A stretch of 62,251 bases of DNA from JAOPZW01 sp963803375 (GCA_963803375.1 CAWDMB010000002.1:1-62251); one strand, 5' to 3'. Shown: positions 18,556 through 26,050, counted from the stretch's first letter. A program made the numbers and translations. The notes: generated by a model not told the origin, from the sequence alone.

Positions 18556-19667
18556 ACCGCCTCCGGGCGCTCCACGACGCCGGCGTCTCGATCTGGCTCG
18601 ACACGCTCTCGCGAGAGCTGCTCGACAGCGGCGCCTTCGCGAGGCTGATCGCCGACGACGAGGTCACCGGCGCGACCTCGAACCCGACGATCTTCGCCAA
18701 GGCCATCACGAGGTCGGACCGCTACGACCGCCAGCTGCGCGCCGCCGTCGCCTCCGGCGTCCGCGACCCGCAGGAGCTCTTCTTCGAGCTCGCGCTCGAC
18801 GACGTCCGCCGCGCCGCCGACCTCCTTCGCCCCGCCTACGACGCGGGCGGGGAGCGCGACGGCTTCGTCTCCTTCGAGTGCACGCCCGACCTCGCCGACG
18901 ACACCGCCGCCACGATCAAGCAGGCGCTCGAGCTGTGGGACCGGCTCGCGCGCCCCAACGTGATGATCAAGGTCCCCGCGACCGACGCCGGGATCCCCGC
19001 GATCGAAGAGCTCACCGCCCGCGCCGTCAACGTCAACGTCACGCTCCTGTTCTCGCTCGCGCGCTACGAACAGGTCATCGACGCCTACCTCGCGGGCCTC
19101 GAGCGACGCGTGGCGGCCGGGCGGCCCGTCGACACCATCGCCTCGGTCGCCTCCTTCTTCGTCTCCCGCGTCGACGCCGCGGCCGACCCGCAGCTGCCGG
19201 CCGGCTCCGCCCTGCGCGGGCGCGTGGCGATCGCCAACGCCCAGCGCGCCTACCACCGCTACCGCGAACGCCTCGCCGACGCGCGCTGGGCCACGCTGCG
19301 CGCGGCCGGGGCGCGGTCGCAGCGGCCGCTCTGGGCGAGCACCGGTACCAAGGACCCGGCCTATCACGACGTCCTCTACGTCGAGGAGCTGATCGCGCCC
19401 GGCGTGGTCAACACGATGCCCGAGGCCACCCTGCGCGCCTTCGGCGACCACGGCGACGCGGGCCGCGCCCTCAGTCTCGACGCCGGCGCGGCCCAGGAGA
19501 CCCTCCGCCGTGCCGAGGAGGCGGGCCTCGACCTCGCCGCTGTCACGCGGCGCCTCGAGCGCGAGGGCGTCGCTTCCTTCTGCGACGCGTACCACGACCT
19601 GCTCGGCTGCATCGAGACCAAGCTCGGGTCGGCGGCGGGCGGACAGCCGTCGCTGCCCGGGACCTGA
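18552..19667 (+). CDS. tal: Transaldolase
   Basis: A 371-residue transaldolase of the actinobacterial length class. 'TSNPTIFAKAI' is at residues 42-52. The Schiff-base lysine is K140 in 'NVMIKVPATDAG', followed by 'NVNVTLLFS' and 'WASTGTKDPAY'. It interconverts sedoheptulose-7-phosphate and glyceraldehyde-3-phosphate with erythrose-4-phosphate and fructose-6-phosphate in the pentose phosphate pathway. Its ATG overlaps the FAD reductase stop by 4 bp (ATGA). Pairing with a flavin reductase suggests NADPH/redox supply as the operon theme. Confidence 0.93.
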   Translation: MNRLRALHDAGVSIWLDTLSRELLDSGAFARLIADDEVTGATSNPTIFAKAITRSDRYDRQLRAAVASGVRDPQELFFELALDDVRRAADLLRPAYDAGGERDGFVSFECTPDLADDTAATIKQALELWDRLARPNVMIKVPATDAGIPAIEELTARAVNVNVTLLFSLARYEQVIDAYLAGLERRVAAGRPVDTIASVASFFVSRVDAAADPQLPAGSALRGRVAIANAQRAYHRYRERLADARWATLRAAGARSQRPLWASTGTKDPAYHDVLYVEELIAPGVVNTMPEATLRAFGDHGDAGRALSLDAGAAQETLRRAEEAGLDLAAVTRRLEREGVASFCDAYHDLLGCIETKLGSAAGGQPSLPGT

Positions 19668-19690
19668 CCGGTGGGACAGTCCACCCGGTC
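19666..19690 (+). terminator. Hairpin terminator after transaldolase
   Basis: GACCGG-TGG / CCA-C-CCGGTC form nine pairs with one bulged base and a 6-base loop, overlapping the transaldolase stop codon. No T tract follows. It separates the operon from the tRNA gene. Confidence 0.5.
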
Positions 19691-19700
19691 GGGGGCGGGG

Positions 19701-19706
19701 TACACT
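19701..19706 (+). promoter_or_regulatory. Candidate -10 box of tRNA-Ala
   Basis: TACACT lies 15 bases before the mature tRNA 5' end and repeats the TACACTGC seen before rpsT. Confidence 0.4.
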
Positions 19707-19721
19707 GCTCTCCGAGCGCAT

Positions 19722-19794
<73 letters not shown>

Positions 19795-19798
19795 CCTG

Positions 19799-20911
19799 CT
19801 ACGGAGCGGAATCCGGGCCCGTGGCCGGGTCGGCCGTGGCCCGATCCTGGCCCAAACGGTCGTCGTGCGCGTCGAGGCGCGCCGCGAGCTCCGGGGTCTG
19901 ACCGTCGAGCAGTGAGCCGTAGTGGTGCTCGAGCATCTTCACGCTCGTGCCCATGACCTTGGAGAGCGTGAACACGGTGATGCCCGCGGCGAGCGCGTTG
20001 CTCGCGAACGTTGAGCGCAGGTCGTAGATCCTGGCCGGGGTCGCCGTCGCCGATGCTTCGACGGCGGGCGCCCACACCCGTCGCCGCCAGTTATCGAGGT
20101 TGCGGGGGCCTCCGCGCTGCGCGGGGAACACGAGCGGCGTGTCCAGCCTGGGCGGCAGGGTCGCGAGCGCCCCAAGCGCCCGGGCGCTTAGGGGCACCTC
20201 GCGCAGGCTGCGGGAGGTCTTGCCGAGCTCCACCACGTCGCCGTCGCGCACGGTCCGCCTGACGGTCACGACACGCCCGCCACGGTTCACGTCGGCGCGT
20301 TGCAGCGCCGCCCACTCCTCGGGACGTAGGCCGGTAGCGGCGGCGAACCGCACGAGCGCGGCGTCCTCCGGTGACAGCTCCGCGGCGAGCGCGTCAAGTT
20401 CAGCGGGCGAGTAGACACGGACCGGGCGCGGCGGCGGCTGCGGGTTGCGCCCGGCCATGGTCGCGGGGTTCTGCGTGATGTAGCCCCAGCGCACGGCGGC
20501 GCCGAGGACTTGGCGCAGCGCGGCCATGTACGCGAACCGGCTTCGCTCGGGCAGCGTCGCTCGCCACGACGCGATCTCGCCGCCCATCCGCTCGAGCTCG
20601 CGAAGGTCCACGTCCCCGAACGCGGCGATGGCGCGCGTGAGGCGATGACGGAGCGCGGTGACGGTCGCGGGGCGCACGACGGCGCCGTGGCGCTCGAGGT
20701 AGACCGGGACGAACGCGGCGAGGGTGAGGTCGGGCAGGCGTGCGGGTGCGCCCGACAGCTCCGGCTCGATGACGTCGCGGTAATGGCGCAGGGCCGCGCT
20801 GCGGGACGGGAACGGGCTCGCGCGGTGGCGCTTGCCATCGCGGTCGTACCAGCGAACGCCGAAGCGGCCCTTGCCGAGCTTGTAGACGGAGCCCTTCTGG
20901 TCGGCGGGCAT
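19799..20911 (-). CDS. int: Tyrosine integrase
   Basis: A 370-residue phage-type tyrosine recombinase. The N-terminal arm-binding part ('VRWYDRDGKRHRAS') is followed by a SAM-like core-binding domain (~75-165) and the catalytic domain. Catalytic Arg is in 'ATGLRPEEWAAL', Lys in 'ELGKTSRSLREV', the second Arg in 'YDLRSTFASNAL' and the nucleophile is Tyr331 in 'HHYGSL'. The two usual histidines are replaced (Y of YDLR; T of 'MGTSVKM'), variants I have seen in related actinobacterial integrases. It probably catalyses recombination at the tRNA-Ala site next to it. TGATG overlap with the upstream gene. Confidence 0.93.
   Translation of the reverse strand: MPADQKGSVYKLGKGRFGVRWYDRDGKRHRASPFPSRSAALRHYRDVIEPELSGAPARLPDLTLAAFVPVYLERHGAVVRPATVTALRHRLTRAIAAFGDVDLRELERMGGEIASWRATLPERSRFAYMAALRQVLGAAVRWGYITQNPATMAGRNPQPPPRPVRVYSPAELDALAAELSPEDAALVRFAAATGLRPEEWAALQRADVNRGGRVVTVRRTVRDGDVVELGKTSRSLREVPLSARALGALATLPPRLDTPLVFPAQRGGPRNLDNWRRRVWAPAVEASATATPARIYDLRSTFASNALAAGITVFTLSKVMGTSVKMLEHHYGSLLDGQTPELAARLDAHDDRLGQDRATADPATGPDSAP
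19837..19857 (+). repeat. Left copy of a 21-bp subterminal repeat
   Basis: TGGCCC-N3-CCTGGCCCAAAC, 42 bp inside the left att site and within the end of int. It matches 33383-33403 at 19 of 21 bases in the same orientation. These are candidate integrase arm-binding sites. Confidence 0.4.
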
Positions 20912-21288
20912 CAGCGCAACGCGCCGAGAGCGGCGCGGGCATCGCGCACCATCTCGTCCTTAGCGGCGTGCTCGGCTTCCGTCATCGGGCGGGCGTACCG
21001 AACCGGCGCGGGGTTCTGCGCGACCCAGCTCCCATAAGGGCCGGAGCGGTAGTGGGCTCCCGTCCCGGTGTGGGAGCTGCGCTCGTGCTGGCGGACGCGG
21101 TCCGCTTGGTACAGGCGCGCTAGCGCACGGCGGACGGCGGAGGTCTGCGCAGGGTTGGGATGCTCAGTGGCGTAGATGACGCTCGCGAGCTCGGCGGCGG
21201 AGTAGCTTCGTGGCAGCCGGTTGCGCTCATCGATCTCGGCGGCGTTGAGGATCTCCAGAATCCGTTCGGACACAGGCACTCTCGGCAT
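20911..21288 (-). CDS. Small element-encoded protein with a winged-helix-like N-terminus
   Basis: A 125-residue protein of unknown function. The first ~75 residues ('SERILEILNAAEIDERNRLP', 'YSAAELASVIYATEHPNPAQ', 'SAVRRALARLYQADRVRQH') look like a small winged helix. The rest is rich in Gly/His/Tyr. It overlaps the int start (TGATG), so it is co-translated with the integrase and may be a recombination-directionality or control protein. The hexamer TATATA (21300-21305, minus strand) lies 11 bases before the ATG, suggesting a short-leader promoter for this gene and int. An alternative start is at 21324. Confidence 0.65.
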   Translation of the reverse strand: MPRVPVSERILEILNAAEIDERNRLPRSYSAAELASVIYATEHPNPAQTSAVRRALARLYQADRVRQHERSSHTGTGAHYRSGPYGSWVAQNPAPVRYARPMTEAEHAAKDEMVRDARAALGALR

Positions 21289-21298
21289 AGGTTGCAGT

Positions 21299-21499
21299 CT
21301 ATATAGGCCCGGCATAGTCCGCAACCTTCGCGGTGGTGCGCTCGGCTAACCACGCCTCGATCTCATCGGGCCGGAACCGGACCGCGCCGCCCGGCAACCG
21401 GATCGCCGGGAGGTCGCCGCGACGAACCCATCTGAGGATCGTTTCAGGCGACACGCCGACCACCTCGGCGACGTGGCGGGCGGTGAGGAGGGCGGTCAT
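21299..21499 (-). CDS. xis: Excisionase-like MerR/HTH_17 DNA-binding protein
   Basis: A 66-residue protein that is almost entirely a helix-turn-helix of the excisionase/AlpA type: 'LLTARHVAEVVGVSPETILR', 'WVRRGDLPAIRLPGGAVRFR', 'PDEIEAWL'. Proteins of this form act as recombination directionality factors or as activators in integrative elements. Position between rep and int supports the excisionase role. The start at 21499 is preferred because homology begins there; a longer start at 21565 exists. Confidence 0.8.
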   Translation of the reverse strand: MTALLTARHVAEVVGVSPETILRWVRRGDLPAIRLPGGAVRFRPDEIEAWLAERTTAKVADYAGPI

Positions 21500-21611
21500 G
21501 AGCTTGCCCCGCGGTCGAGCGGCGGCGCAGCGCGCGAGCATGGGAAGCAGAGCCCGGTCCACCAAATCAACCGGCGCCTGCCGCAGCGCGGGCAGCGGCG
21601 GAACGCGGCGG

Positions 21612-22808
21612 TCATGACGGCCACCAGTCCGGCCGGTCGTCCTCCGGGCGGTGAGGCCTCCAGCCGTCGGCCTCAGGGTTGCCAGAAGTTGGCAACCCCC
21701 CTGGCAACCCTATATTTGGCTTGCCAGAGCCGTTTTCGTGGGGGTTGCCAGGGTTGCCAACCCTATAGGAGTTGTGGCTGGCAACCCCCCAGCCGTCGGG
21801 GCGCTTTTCGGCGAGCCCGTCCGCCGCGAGGTCCTCCAGAACGCGCCGGACGGTGCCGTCGGTCTTGCTTCGCCCGAGCGTCGTGGCGATCCGTGCCCCC
21901 GACTGCGAGATGCCCGTGAGAACGCCGAGCACCTGCCCGCGCAGCGAGTCTCGCGGACGCTCCTCGTGCTCCTCCTCGTAGGGCTCCGCCTCGTCCACCG
22001 TCACGAGCCCACGCGAGCGGTCCGCGACGATCTGCACCCACCGCGGGGCGGGCTCCTCCTCAATGCGCATCTTGACCGTGGAGAGCTTGCGTCGGCCACG
22101 AGCCCCGTCGGGGTCCCCGTTCACGCGCCCCAGACGAAACATGATGTCCGTCTGGTCCTGAATCACGGACGAGCCGCGGTAGTCGCTCGCGTCGCTGCGA
22201 CCACGGTGGTGGATGAGCACGACGGCGGCCCCCGTGCTCCGCGCCATCTCCTTCAGCGCGGTGATGACGGGCTCCATCGCGTCGCTGTCGTTTTCCTTCA
22301 CGCCCGACGACAGGACGCGGAGACTGTCGAAGACGACGAGATCCGCCCGGTGCTCGGCGATCGTGGACCGAAACCACTCGAGGTCGCGGAGGATCGTCAA
22401 CCCGCCCGACTCGACGGGTTGCACCGCGAGGTCGTGGCCGACCTGCGCGTTGCGGAAGCGCTTCGTGATGGTCCGCGGGCCGTTTTCGGCGTCGAATAGC
22501 AACGCTCGGCCCTTCGTGCACGCGATGCCGGCCGCGCGCTCCCCACGTGCTACCCCGGCCGCGAGCGCGAGCGCGAGCCACGACTTGCCCTCGCCGCCCT
22601 TCCCCGCGATGACGGTCAGGAAGCCATCGCACGCCAGGTTGTGGCATCGCCACGGGAGAGGCTCGTCGGGGGCCGCGAGCAGCTCCCGCATGTCGAGCAC
22701 GCGGTCGGCGTAGCGGCTGGCCTTCGGCACCCCCGCGTCGGGGGGTGGTGAGTAGTTGCCGTGCTCGTCGTAGCCGAGCGCATCGAGGCCACGGTCTACG
22801 TCGGTCAT
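21612..22808 (-). CDS. RepA-like/AAA_25 replicative ATPase
   Basis: A 398-residue RecA-fold ATPase. Walker A 'AGKGGEGKSWLALALAAG' is at ~68-85, Walker B 'ADLVVFDSLRVL' has its Asp at ~161 and a sensor region 'VVLIHHRGRSDASDYRGSS' follows. This matches hexameric RepA-like helicases of plasmids and integrative elements. A C-terminal winged-helix segment ('QVLGVLTGISQSGARIATTL') precedes a low-complexity tail with GNP and GLP repeats, whose DNA is the iteron-like cluster. It probably unwinds or loads at the element origin. ATGA overlap with the gene upstream. Confidence 0.8.
   Translation of the reverse strand: MTDVDRGLDALGYDEHGNYSPPPDAGVPKASRYADRVLDMRELLAAPDEPLPWRCHNLACDGFLTVIAGKGGEGKSWLALALAAGVARGERAAGIACTKGRALLFDAENGPRTITKRFRNAQVGHDLAVQPVESGGLTILRDLEWFRSTIAEHRADLVVFDSLRVLSSGVKENDSDAMEPVITALKEMARSTGAAVVLIHHRGRSDASDYRGSSVIQDQTDIMFRLGRVNGDPDGARGRRKLSTVKMRIEEEPAPRWVQIVADRSRGLVTVDEAEPYEEEHEERPRDSLRGQVLGVLTGISQSGARIATTLGRSKTDGTVRRVLEDLAADGLAEKRPDGWGVASHNSYRVGNPGNPHENGSGKPNIGLPGGLPTSGNPEADGWRPHRPEDDRPDWWPS
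21677..21786. repeat. Iteron-like cluster of GGTTGCCA/TGGCAACC
   Basis: Seven octamers in 110 bp. GGTTGCCA occurs at 21677, 21743 and 21752, with one imperfect GCTTGCCA at 21719. The complement TGGCAACC occurs at 21690, 21702 and 21779. They lie in the 3' end of the RepA-like gene. Because both orientations occur, they encode different residues (GNP or GLP), which argues that the DNA motif itself is selected. A replication origin or regulator-binding array is the likely role. Confidence 0.6.
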
Positions 22809-23032
22809 GACCGCGCCTCGATGCCGCGAAGCGCTGGCGGATGGCAGACCCCGCACGTCCGCGGACCGCCAGAGGCCAGGCGCCAGTCGCTCTCACGATG
22901 AGCGGCGTACGCGCACGGCGCGCGTTCTGTGGGGAATCGCCGTGCCCACGCGACCAGCGCGGCGAGCCTGGCCTCGTTGCGCGCCGCCGCCGGGTTGACC
23001 CCGTGCGCGGGGTGGCTCCCCCCGCGGCTCAT
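22805..23032 (-). CDS. Small zinc-ribbon-like element protein
   Basis: A 75-residue protein with possible zinc ligands in 'APCAYAAHRESDWR' and 'TCGVCHPPA' (Cys, His, CxxC, His). Such proteins occur beside primase/helicase genes in actinobacterial phages and integrative elements; the function is unknown. It overlaps the RepA-like start (ATGA) and the preceding gene (ATGA), forming a coupled chain of three. Confidence 0.65.
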   Translation of the reverse strand: MSRGGSHPAHGVNPAAARNEARLAALVAWARRFPTERAPCAYAAHRESDWRLASGGPRTCGVCHPPALRGIEARS

Positions 23033-23373
23033 GACGCCACCGCGAGGTCAACGGCGGCGCCGGGTTCGTCGTCTAAATCAGATGGGCCGTCGTCGCCGCC
23101 ATCCCCACCACGCGACGAGGAGGTGGTGGCACGCGGAGCGCCGGAGGAGCCGTTCGGCCGCCGCGGCGCCCTCGGCGCGGCCCGCGGCGGGGCCTTCGGC
23201 GCCTTCGCGGCCTCAAGCTCCCGCCGGTAATGCGCGACGCGCTCGCGGTAATAGCGCTCCTCGTGCTCACTCTCCAGCACGGCCATGCCGGGGCGGCCCG
23301 CTGCGTTCCCGGCCGCGGCGAGCTCCAGGACCGCCTTCGTGCTCTCCGGCAGGTCGGGGGTGCCTCTTTCCAT
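23029..23373 (-). CDS. Small charged protein, first gene of the rep operon
   Basis: A 114-residue protein of unknown function. Residues ~1-55 are mixed and helical ('EHEERYYRERVAHYRRELEA'). The rest is low-complexity Pro/Arg then Gly/Asp. It starts with ATG behind a good AAGGAG 6 bases upstream and ends in an ATGA overlap with the zinc-ribbon gene. A 15-bp perfect palindrome 25 bp upstream may be its operator. Confidence 0.6.
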   Translation of the reverse strand: MERGTPDLPESTKAVLELAAAGNAAGRPGMAVLESEHEERYYRERVAHYRRELEAAKAPKAPPRAAPRAPRRPNGSSGAPRATTSSSRGGDGGDDGPSDLDDEPGAAVDLAVAS

Positions 23374-23639
23374 CTCGCTCTCCTTATGTTTCGCGGCGCG
23401 TGACCGTCACGCGCAGACAGAACCTTACGCGGGGGTGGCGTCAGAACGCGAGACGCCCGCCACCGGTGACAGTGACGGGCGCCGTGAAGGAGGGAGCGAT
23501 GGAATGTTCCCGCCGCGCATCTTACCGGTGAGGGCGGCGCCGCGACCCACGCAGAAGCCGCGGCGGCCAGCCCAACCCCGGCGCCAAGGATCGCCGGGGT
23601 TCCTCGAGCGCGCGAAGCGCAGGCGCGCCCGAAGTCCTT
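23374..23639. other. Intergenic region before the rep operon
   Basis: It holds the palindrome at 23398-23412 and repeated TGAC motifs (GTGAC-A-GTGAC near 23466). No convincing reading frame is seen. Confidence 0.5.
23398..23412. promoter_or_regulatory. Operator-like palindrome GCGTGAC-C-GTCACGC
   Basis: Perfect 7-bp arms around one base, 25-39 bp upstream of the rep operon start codon, between the likely transcription start and ribosome-binding site. It is the strongest candidate binding site for an element repressor. Confidence 0.5.
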
Positions 23640-23837
23640 TTACACCAGCCCGCGCTCACGCAACGCCAGAAACCACGCGCGGCGCTGACGGACCGAGTCG
23701 CAACCGTCAAGTTCGGCCAGCGGCGACCCCGGATCCGGATGCCAGTCCCGATCGGTGACGATCGACTCCGGGTCACGTGACTCATCGAACAACACCGACA
23801 GCGCGTCGCCCCGCGGCCGCGCCACTACGCGCCCCAC
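23640..23837 (-). CDS. Small hypothetical protein following the TerS-like gene
   Basis: A 65-residue protein with no family I recognise; the C-terminal half 'DSVRQRRAWFLALRERGLV' is helical. Its start overlaps the end of the TerS-like gene by 13 bp, as expected of a tightly packed phage-type operon. Confidence 0.5.
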   Translation of the reverse strand: MGRVVARPRGDALSVLFDESRDPESIVTDRDWHPDPGSPLAELDGCDSVRQRRAWFLALRERGLV

Positions 23838-24097
23838 CGCGCCTGAGCGGCCCTACGGGCATGCAACGCGCCCGTGGACGGCTCAGCCGGCACATCGATC
23901 TGCCCGAGCAACCGACCGAGGACCGCGCGACCCTGACGGCGCTCCCTGACCGCCGCCATCCGGTCGTCACCCTCGAGCGCGTCGAGATCCCTGGCCTGAG
24001 CTTCAGCGAGGTCCAGCAACGCCAAATCGCGGCCCGTCCACTCGTAGCTGGACGGCAGCGACTCTCTCAGGGCTTGGACTTGCTCAACGTTCGTCAT
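23825..24097 (-). CDS. P27-like small terminase subunit-like protein
   Basis: A 90-residue protein. It resembles the core of P27-family actinophage small terminases: 'YEWTGRDLALLDLAEAQARD', then 'VRERRQGRAVLGRLLGQIDV', then a basic end 'HARRAAQARWGA'. Small terminases recognise packaging sites on phage DNA. It is shorter than usual family members because the region before 'YEWTG' is reduced. No large terminase gene is present in the element. The match is from memory of family patterns, not a search; another small DNA-binding role is possible. Confidence 0.45.
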   Translation of the reverse strand: MTNVEQVQALRESLPSSYEWTGRDLALLDLAEAQARDLDALEGDDRMAAVRERRQGRAVLGRLLGQIDVPAEPSTGALHARRAAQARWGA

Positions 24098-24248
24098 CGG
24101 GAGGGTCGTTTCCTACGAGCATGTGCGCGGTGTGCGTGGTGCCAGACGGCGGTCGTGTGGTGCTGCGGGTGGCGTATCGCACCCTGCCCTGTGCCCCCGT
24201 GCGGTCCTTCTCCGGGCGTTCGCGCTCATGCGCGTGGGAATCAATCAC
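24084..24248 (-). CDS. Possible 54-residue protein overlapping the TerS-like gene
   Basis: A GTG-initiated frame ending '...HTAHMLVGNDPPDDER', overlapping the TerS-like start by 14 bp. Codon third positions are GC-rich and it fills a gap in a close-packed operon, but there is no clear ribosome-binding site and no recognisable family. Confidence 0.35.
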   Translation of the reverse strand: MIDSHAHERERPEKDRTGAQGRVRYATRSTTRPPSGTTHTAHMLVGNDPPDDER

Positions 24249-24258
24249 CCGCGGATGG

Positions 24259-24297
24259 CGCGTGAGGGGCTGAGATCGCCTTATTTGGCCTCACGCG
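24259..24297. terminator. Hairpin after the 85-residue gene
   Basis: Perfect 9-bp arms CGCGTGAGG/CCTCACGCG with a 21-base loop, overlapping the stop region of the gene ending at 24291. It may attenuate transcription into the TerS-like gene. Confidence 0.3.
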
Positions 24298-24548
24298 GGT
24301 TGTGCGGTGTGTTGAAGGACGCGGGTGATCTCGTTGTACGCGGCGCTCTTGATCTGCTCGAAGGACTCGGGCTCGTCGCCGTTGACGTGCTCGCGCTCCT
24401 TGGCTTCGGCGTTGGCCCGGGTGACGGCGAGTGCGTGGTCAAGCACCCAGTCAAGGACGACTCCGTCTTCGTCGTGCGTGGGGCGGTCGTCCATGTCGTA
24501 CTCCTCGAGCGGGTGGCCGGGTGGTAAACGGTCGTAACGGAAACGCAT
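24291..24548 (-). CDS. Small acidic hypothetical protein
   Basis: An 85-residue acidic protein ('HPLEEYDMDDRPTHDEDGVV', 'AKEREHVNGDEPESFEQI'). No family is recognised. The ATG at 24548 lies 2 bp after the stop of the HEAGH gene, which fixes the start and implies co-translation. Confidence 0.6.
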   Translation of the reverse strand: MRFRYDRLPPGHPLEEYDMDDRPTHDEDGVVLDWVLDHALAVTRANAEAKEREHVNGDEPESFEQIKSAAYNEITRVLQHTAQPA

Positions 24549-24550
24549 GG

Positions 24551-24988
24551 TTAGTCCCAATAGATAAGTGACTCGATGCTGGCGATGGCGTCGGGCCCAA
24601 GCTGCGGCTGGTAGTCGAGCATCCCGGTGATCGCCGCGTGCAATTGAGTGAACTCGCGTGTGAGCGTGACGTTGATCGTGCGGTGCACGAGGTCGGCGTA
24701 CTCACACATATCCATGCGCAACGCCTTGGCCATGGCGTGGAGGTGACGCTCGTCCTGCGTGGCGTCGTCACGCAACGGCCATGCGGGGATCTCGTCGTCA
24801 CCCATTAGCGGGCCGGCGAGGACGATCATCATGTGAGCCAGCGCGGACTCGCGGTCATCAGCCTTGAGCCCGTGATGCACGGAGCCCATGCGGACGGTGT
24901 TGGGCACGGTGTCAACAAGACGGACGGGGACGCCGAGCGTCACGCACATCGCGGCGTGGCCGGCTTCGTGCGCGGCTACTGCGTCCAT
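24551..24988 (-). CDS. M41-like (FtsH peptidase-fold) HEAGH zinc protein, stand-alone
   Basis: A 145-residue protein whose start 'MDAVAAHEAGHAAMCVTLGV' carries the HExxH zinc-peptidase signature in the exact HEAGH form of M41/FtsH peptidases. 'VLAGPLMGDDE' further on resembles the region holding the third zinc ligand. No AAA domain or membrane segment is attached, so it would need a partner or act as a free peptidase. Its role in the element could be cleavage of a repressor or host factor; that is speculation. A GTG at 25006 is an alternative start. Confidence 0.6.
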   Translation of the reverse strand: MDAVAAHEAGHAAMCVTLGVPVRLVDTVPNTVRMGSVHHGLKADDRESALAHMMIVLAGPLMGDDEIPAWPLRDDATQDERHLHAMAKALRMDMCEYADLVHRTINVTLTREFTQLHAAITGMLDYQPQLGPDAIASIESLIYWD

Positions 24989-25554
24989 CCCGCACCCGTC
25001 GGCCACGGGTTGGGCTCTTCGCTCGGCGGCATCTGCGCGAGTTGCGCTGCGGCGTCCTGGCGCTCAAGTTCGCGTTGCGCGGTGAGCTGGCGTTCCTGGC
25101 GTTCGGCCTGCTGGCGCTCGATCGCCTGCGCTTCGAGGTCAATGAGCCCGCCGCTGCGCGGGTCGATGCCGATCGGCGCGGTCCACGGGTCGCTGTCACC
25201 GGGTGCGGCTTCGTCGGCGTGCAGCTTGCAGAACCACTTGCGGATGTTCACGGGCTCGGGGTTCCCCCAGCTATTGGTCGGTTGCTCGGCGCAGCCTTCG
25301 TGGCCGCAGCCCAAGTACGCGAACCCAGCGATATCGCGGTGCACGACGCCGTGCGCCCCGGCGCTGGCGACGTAGGCGTCGTGGTGCTCCTGGCGCAGCC
25401 GGATCTGCAGCGGCTCGTCTACCTCGTTGAGCAGCCGCTCGCGCTCGACGTCCGAGCAGTCGGTCAGCGCGTCGGCAGCCGCGGAGGTCGAGCCGAACCG
25501 CCGGACGAGCGCGTGCGCCATCGCGGGGGTCACGCTCTCGATGTCGCGGCTCAC
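24976..25554 (-). CDS. Hypothetical protein with possible zinc site and Gln/Glu-rich tail
   Basis: A 192-residue protein. A middle section has Cys/His candidates ('YLGCGHEGCAEQPTNSW', 'RKWFCKLHADEA'). Residues ~140-175 are a charged coiled-coil-like stretch rich in Gln, Glu and Arg. No family is recognised. It overlaps the previous gene by 4 bp (ATGA) and the HEAGH gene by 13 bp. Confidence 0.6.
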   Translation of the reverse strand: MSRDIESVTPAMAHALVRRFGSTSAAADALTDCSDVERERLLNEVDEPLQIRLRQEHHDAYVASAGAHGVVHRDIAGFAYLGCGHEGCAEQPTNSWGNPEPVNIRKWFCKLHADEAAPGDSDPWTAPIGIDPRSGGLIDLEAQAIERQQAERQERQLTAQRELERQDAAAQLAQMPPSEEPNPWPTGAGWTQ

Positions 25555-25826
25555 GCGGCTTCGCCTCGCACGAACTCGTCGAAGCTCGCGATCTCAACGC
25601 TGCCGGACGGCTGCCCGGTGAGCGGGTCTACCTGGCCGGGGATGTCGCGCTGATACGTGGCGTGGAGCTGGCCGCCGGTCGATGTGTGCGAGTAAAGCTC
25701 GGTCCAGCCGTGCTCGCGTAGTGCGAGTCGCAGCTCGTCCCGTGCGGCGTCAAGCTCGGCCTCGGCGCTGCGCACCCGCTGAGCGCATTCGGCGACGATC
25801 GTGACGGGCTGCTGCTTAGCGGCCAT
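25551..25826 (-). CDS. Small hypothetical protein
   Basis: A 91-residue protein with a helical first half ('AQRVRSAEAELDAARDELRL') and a strand-rich second half. Function unknown. It overlaps the broken HTH gene by 11 bp and the next gene by 4 bp, so it belongs to the same operon. Confidence 0.6.
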   Translation of the reverse strand: MAAKQQPVTIVAECAQRVRSAEAELDAARDELRLALREHGWTELYSHTSTGGQLHATYQRDIPGQVDPLTGQPSGSVEIASFDEFVRGEAA

Positions 25827-26050
25827 CGGTGGTCTCCTTGCGTCGGGCTTGCAGCGCCCTCGTCGGAATGCGGACGGCGCCGTTGTGGTGCGGCTGGAGC
25901 GCCGGCAGGTCGCCCTTCGCGATCCAGCGCCGGATGGTGCTGGCGCCCACGCCGAGCTCGATCGCCGCTTCGCTGATCGTTAGCCAGTCCGATGGAAACG
26001 CTCGTGTACTGCTACCGGACTTCCGAAGTTGGTAGGCACGTCTGAGAGCG

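Noticed and set aside
21677..21786. CRISPR array
   Set aside because: Repeats are 8 bp, mixed in orientation and unevenly spaced, and no cas genes are present anywhere in the window.
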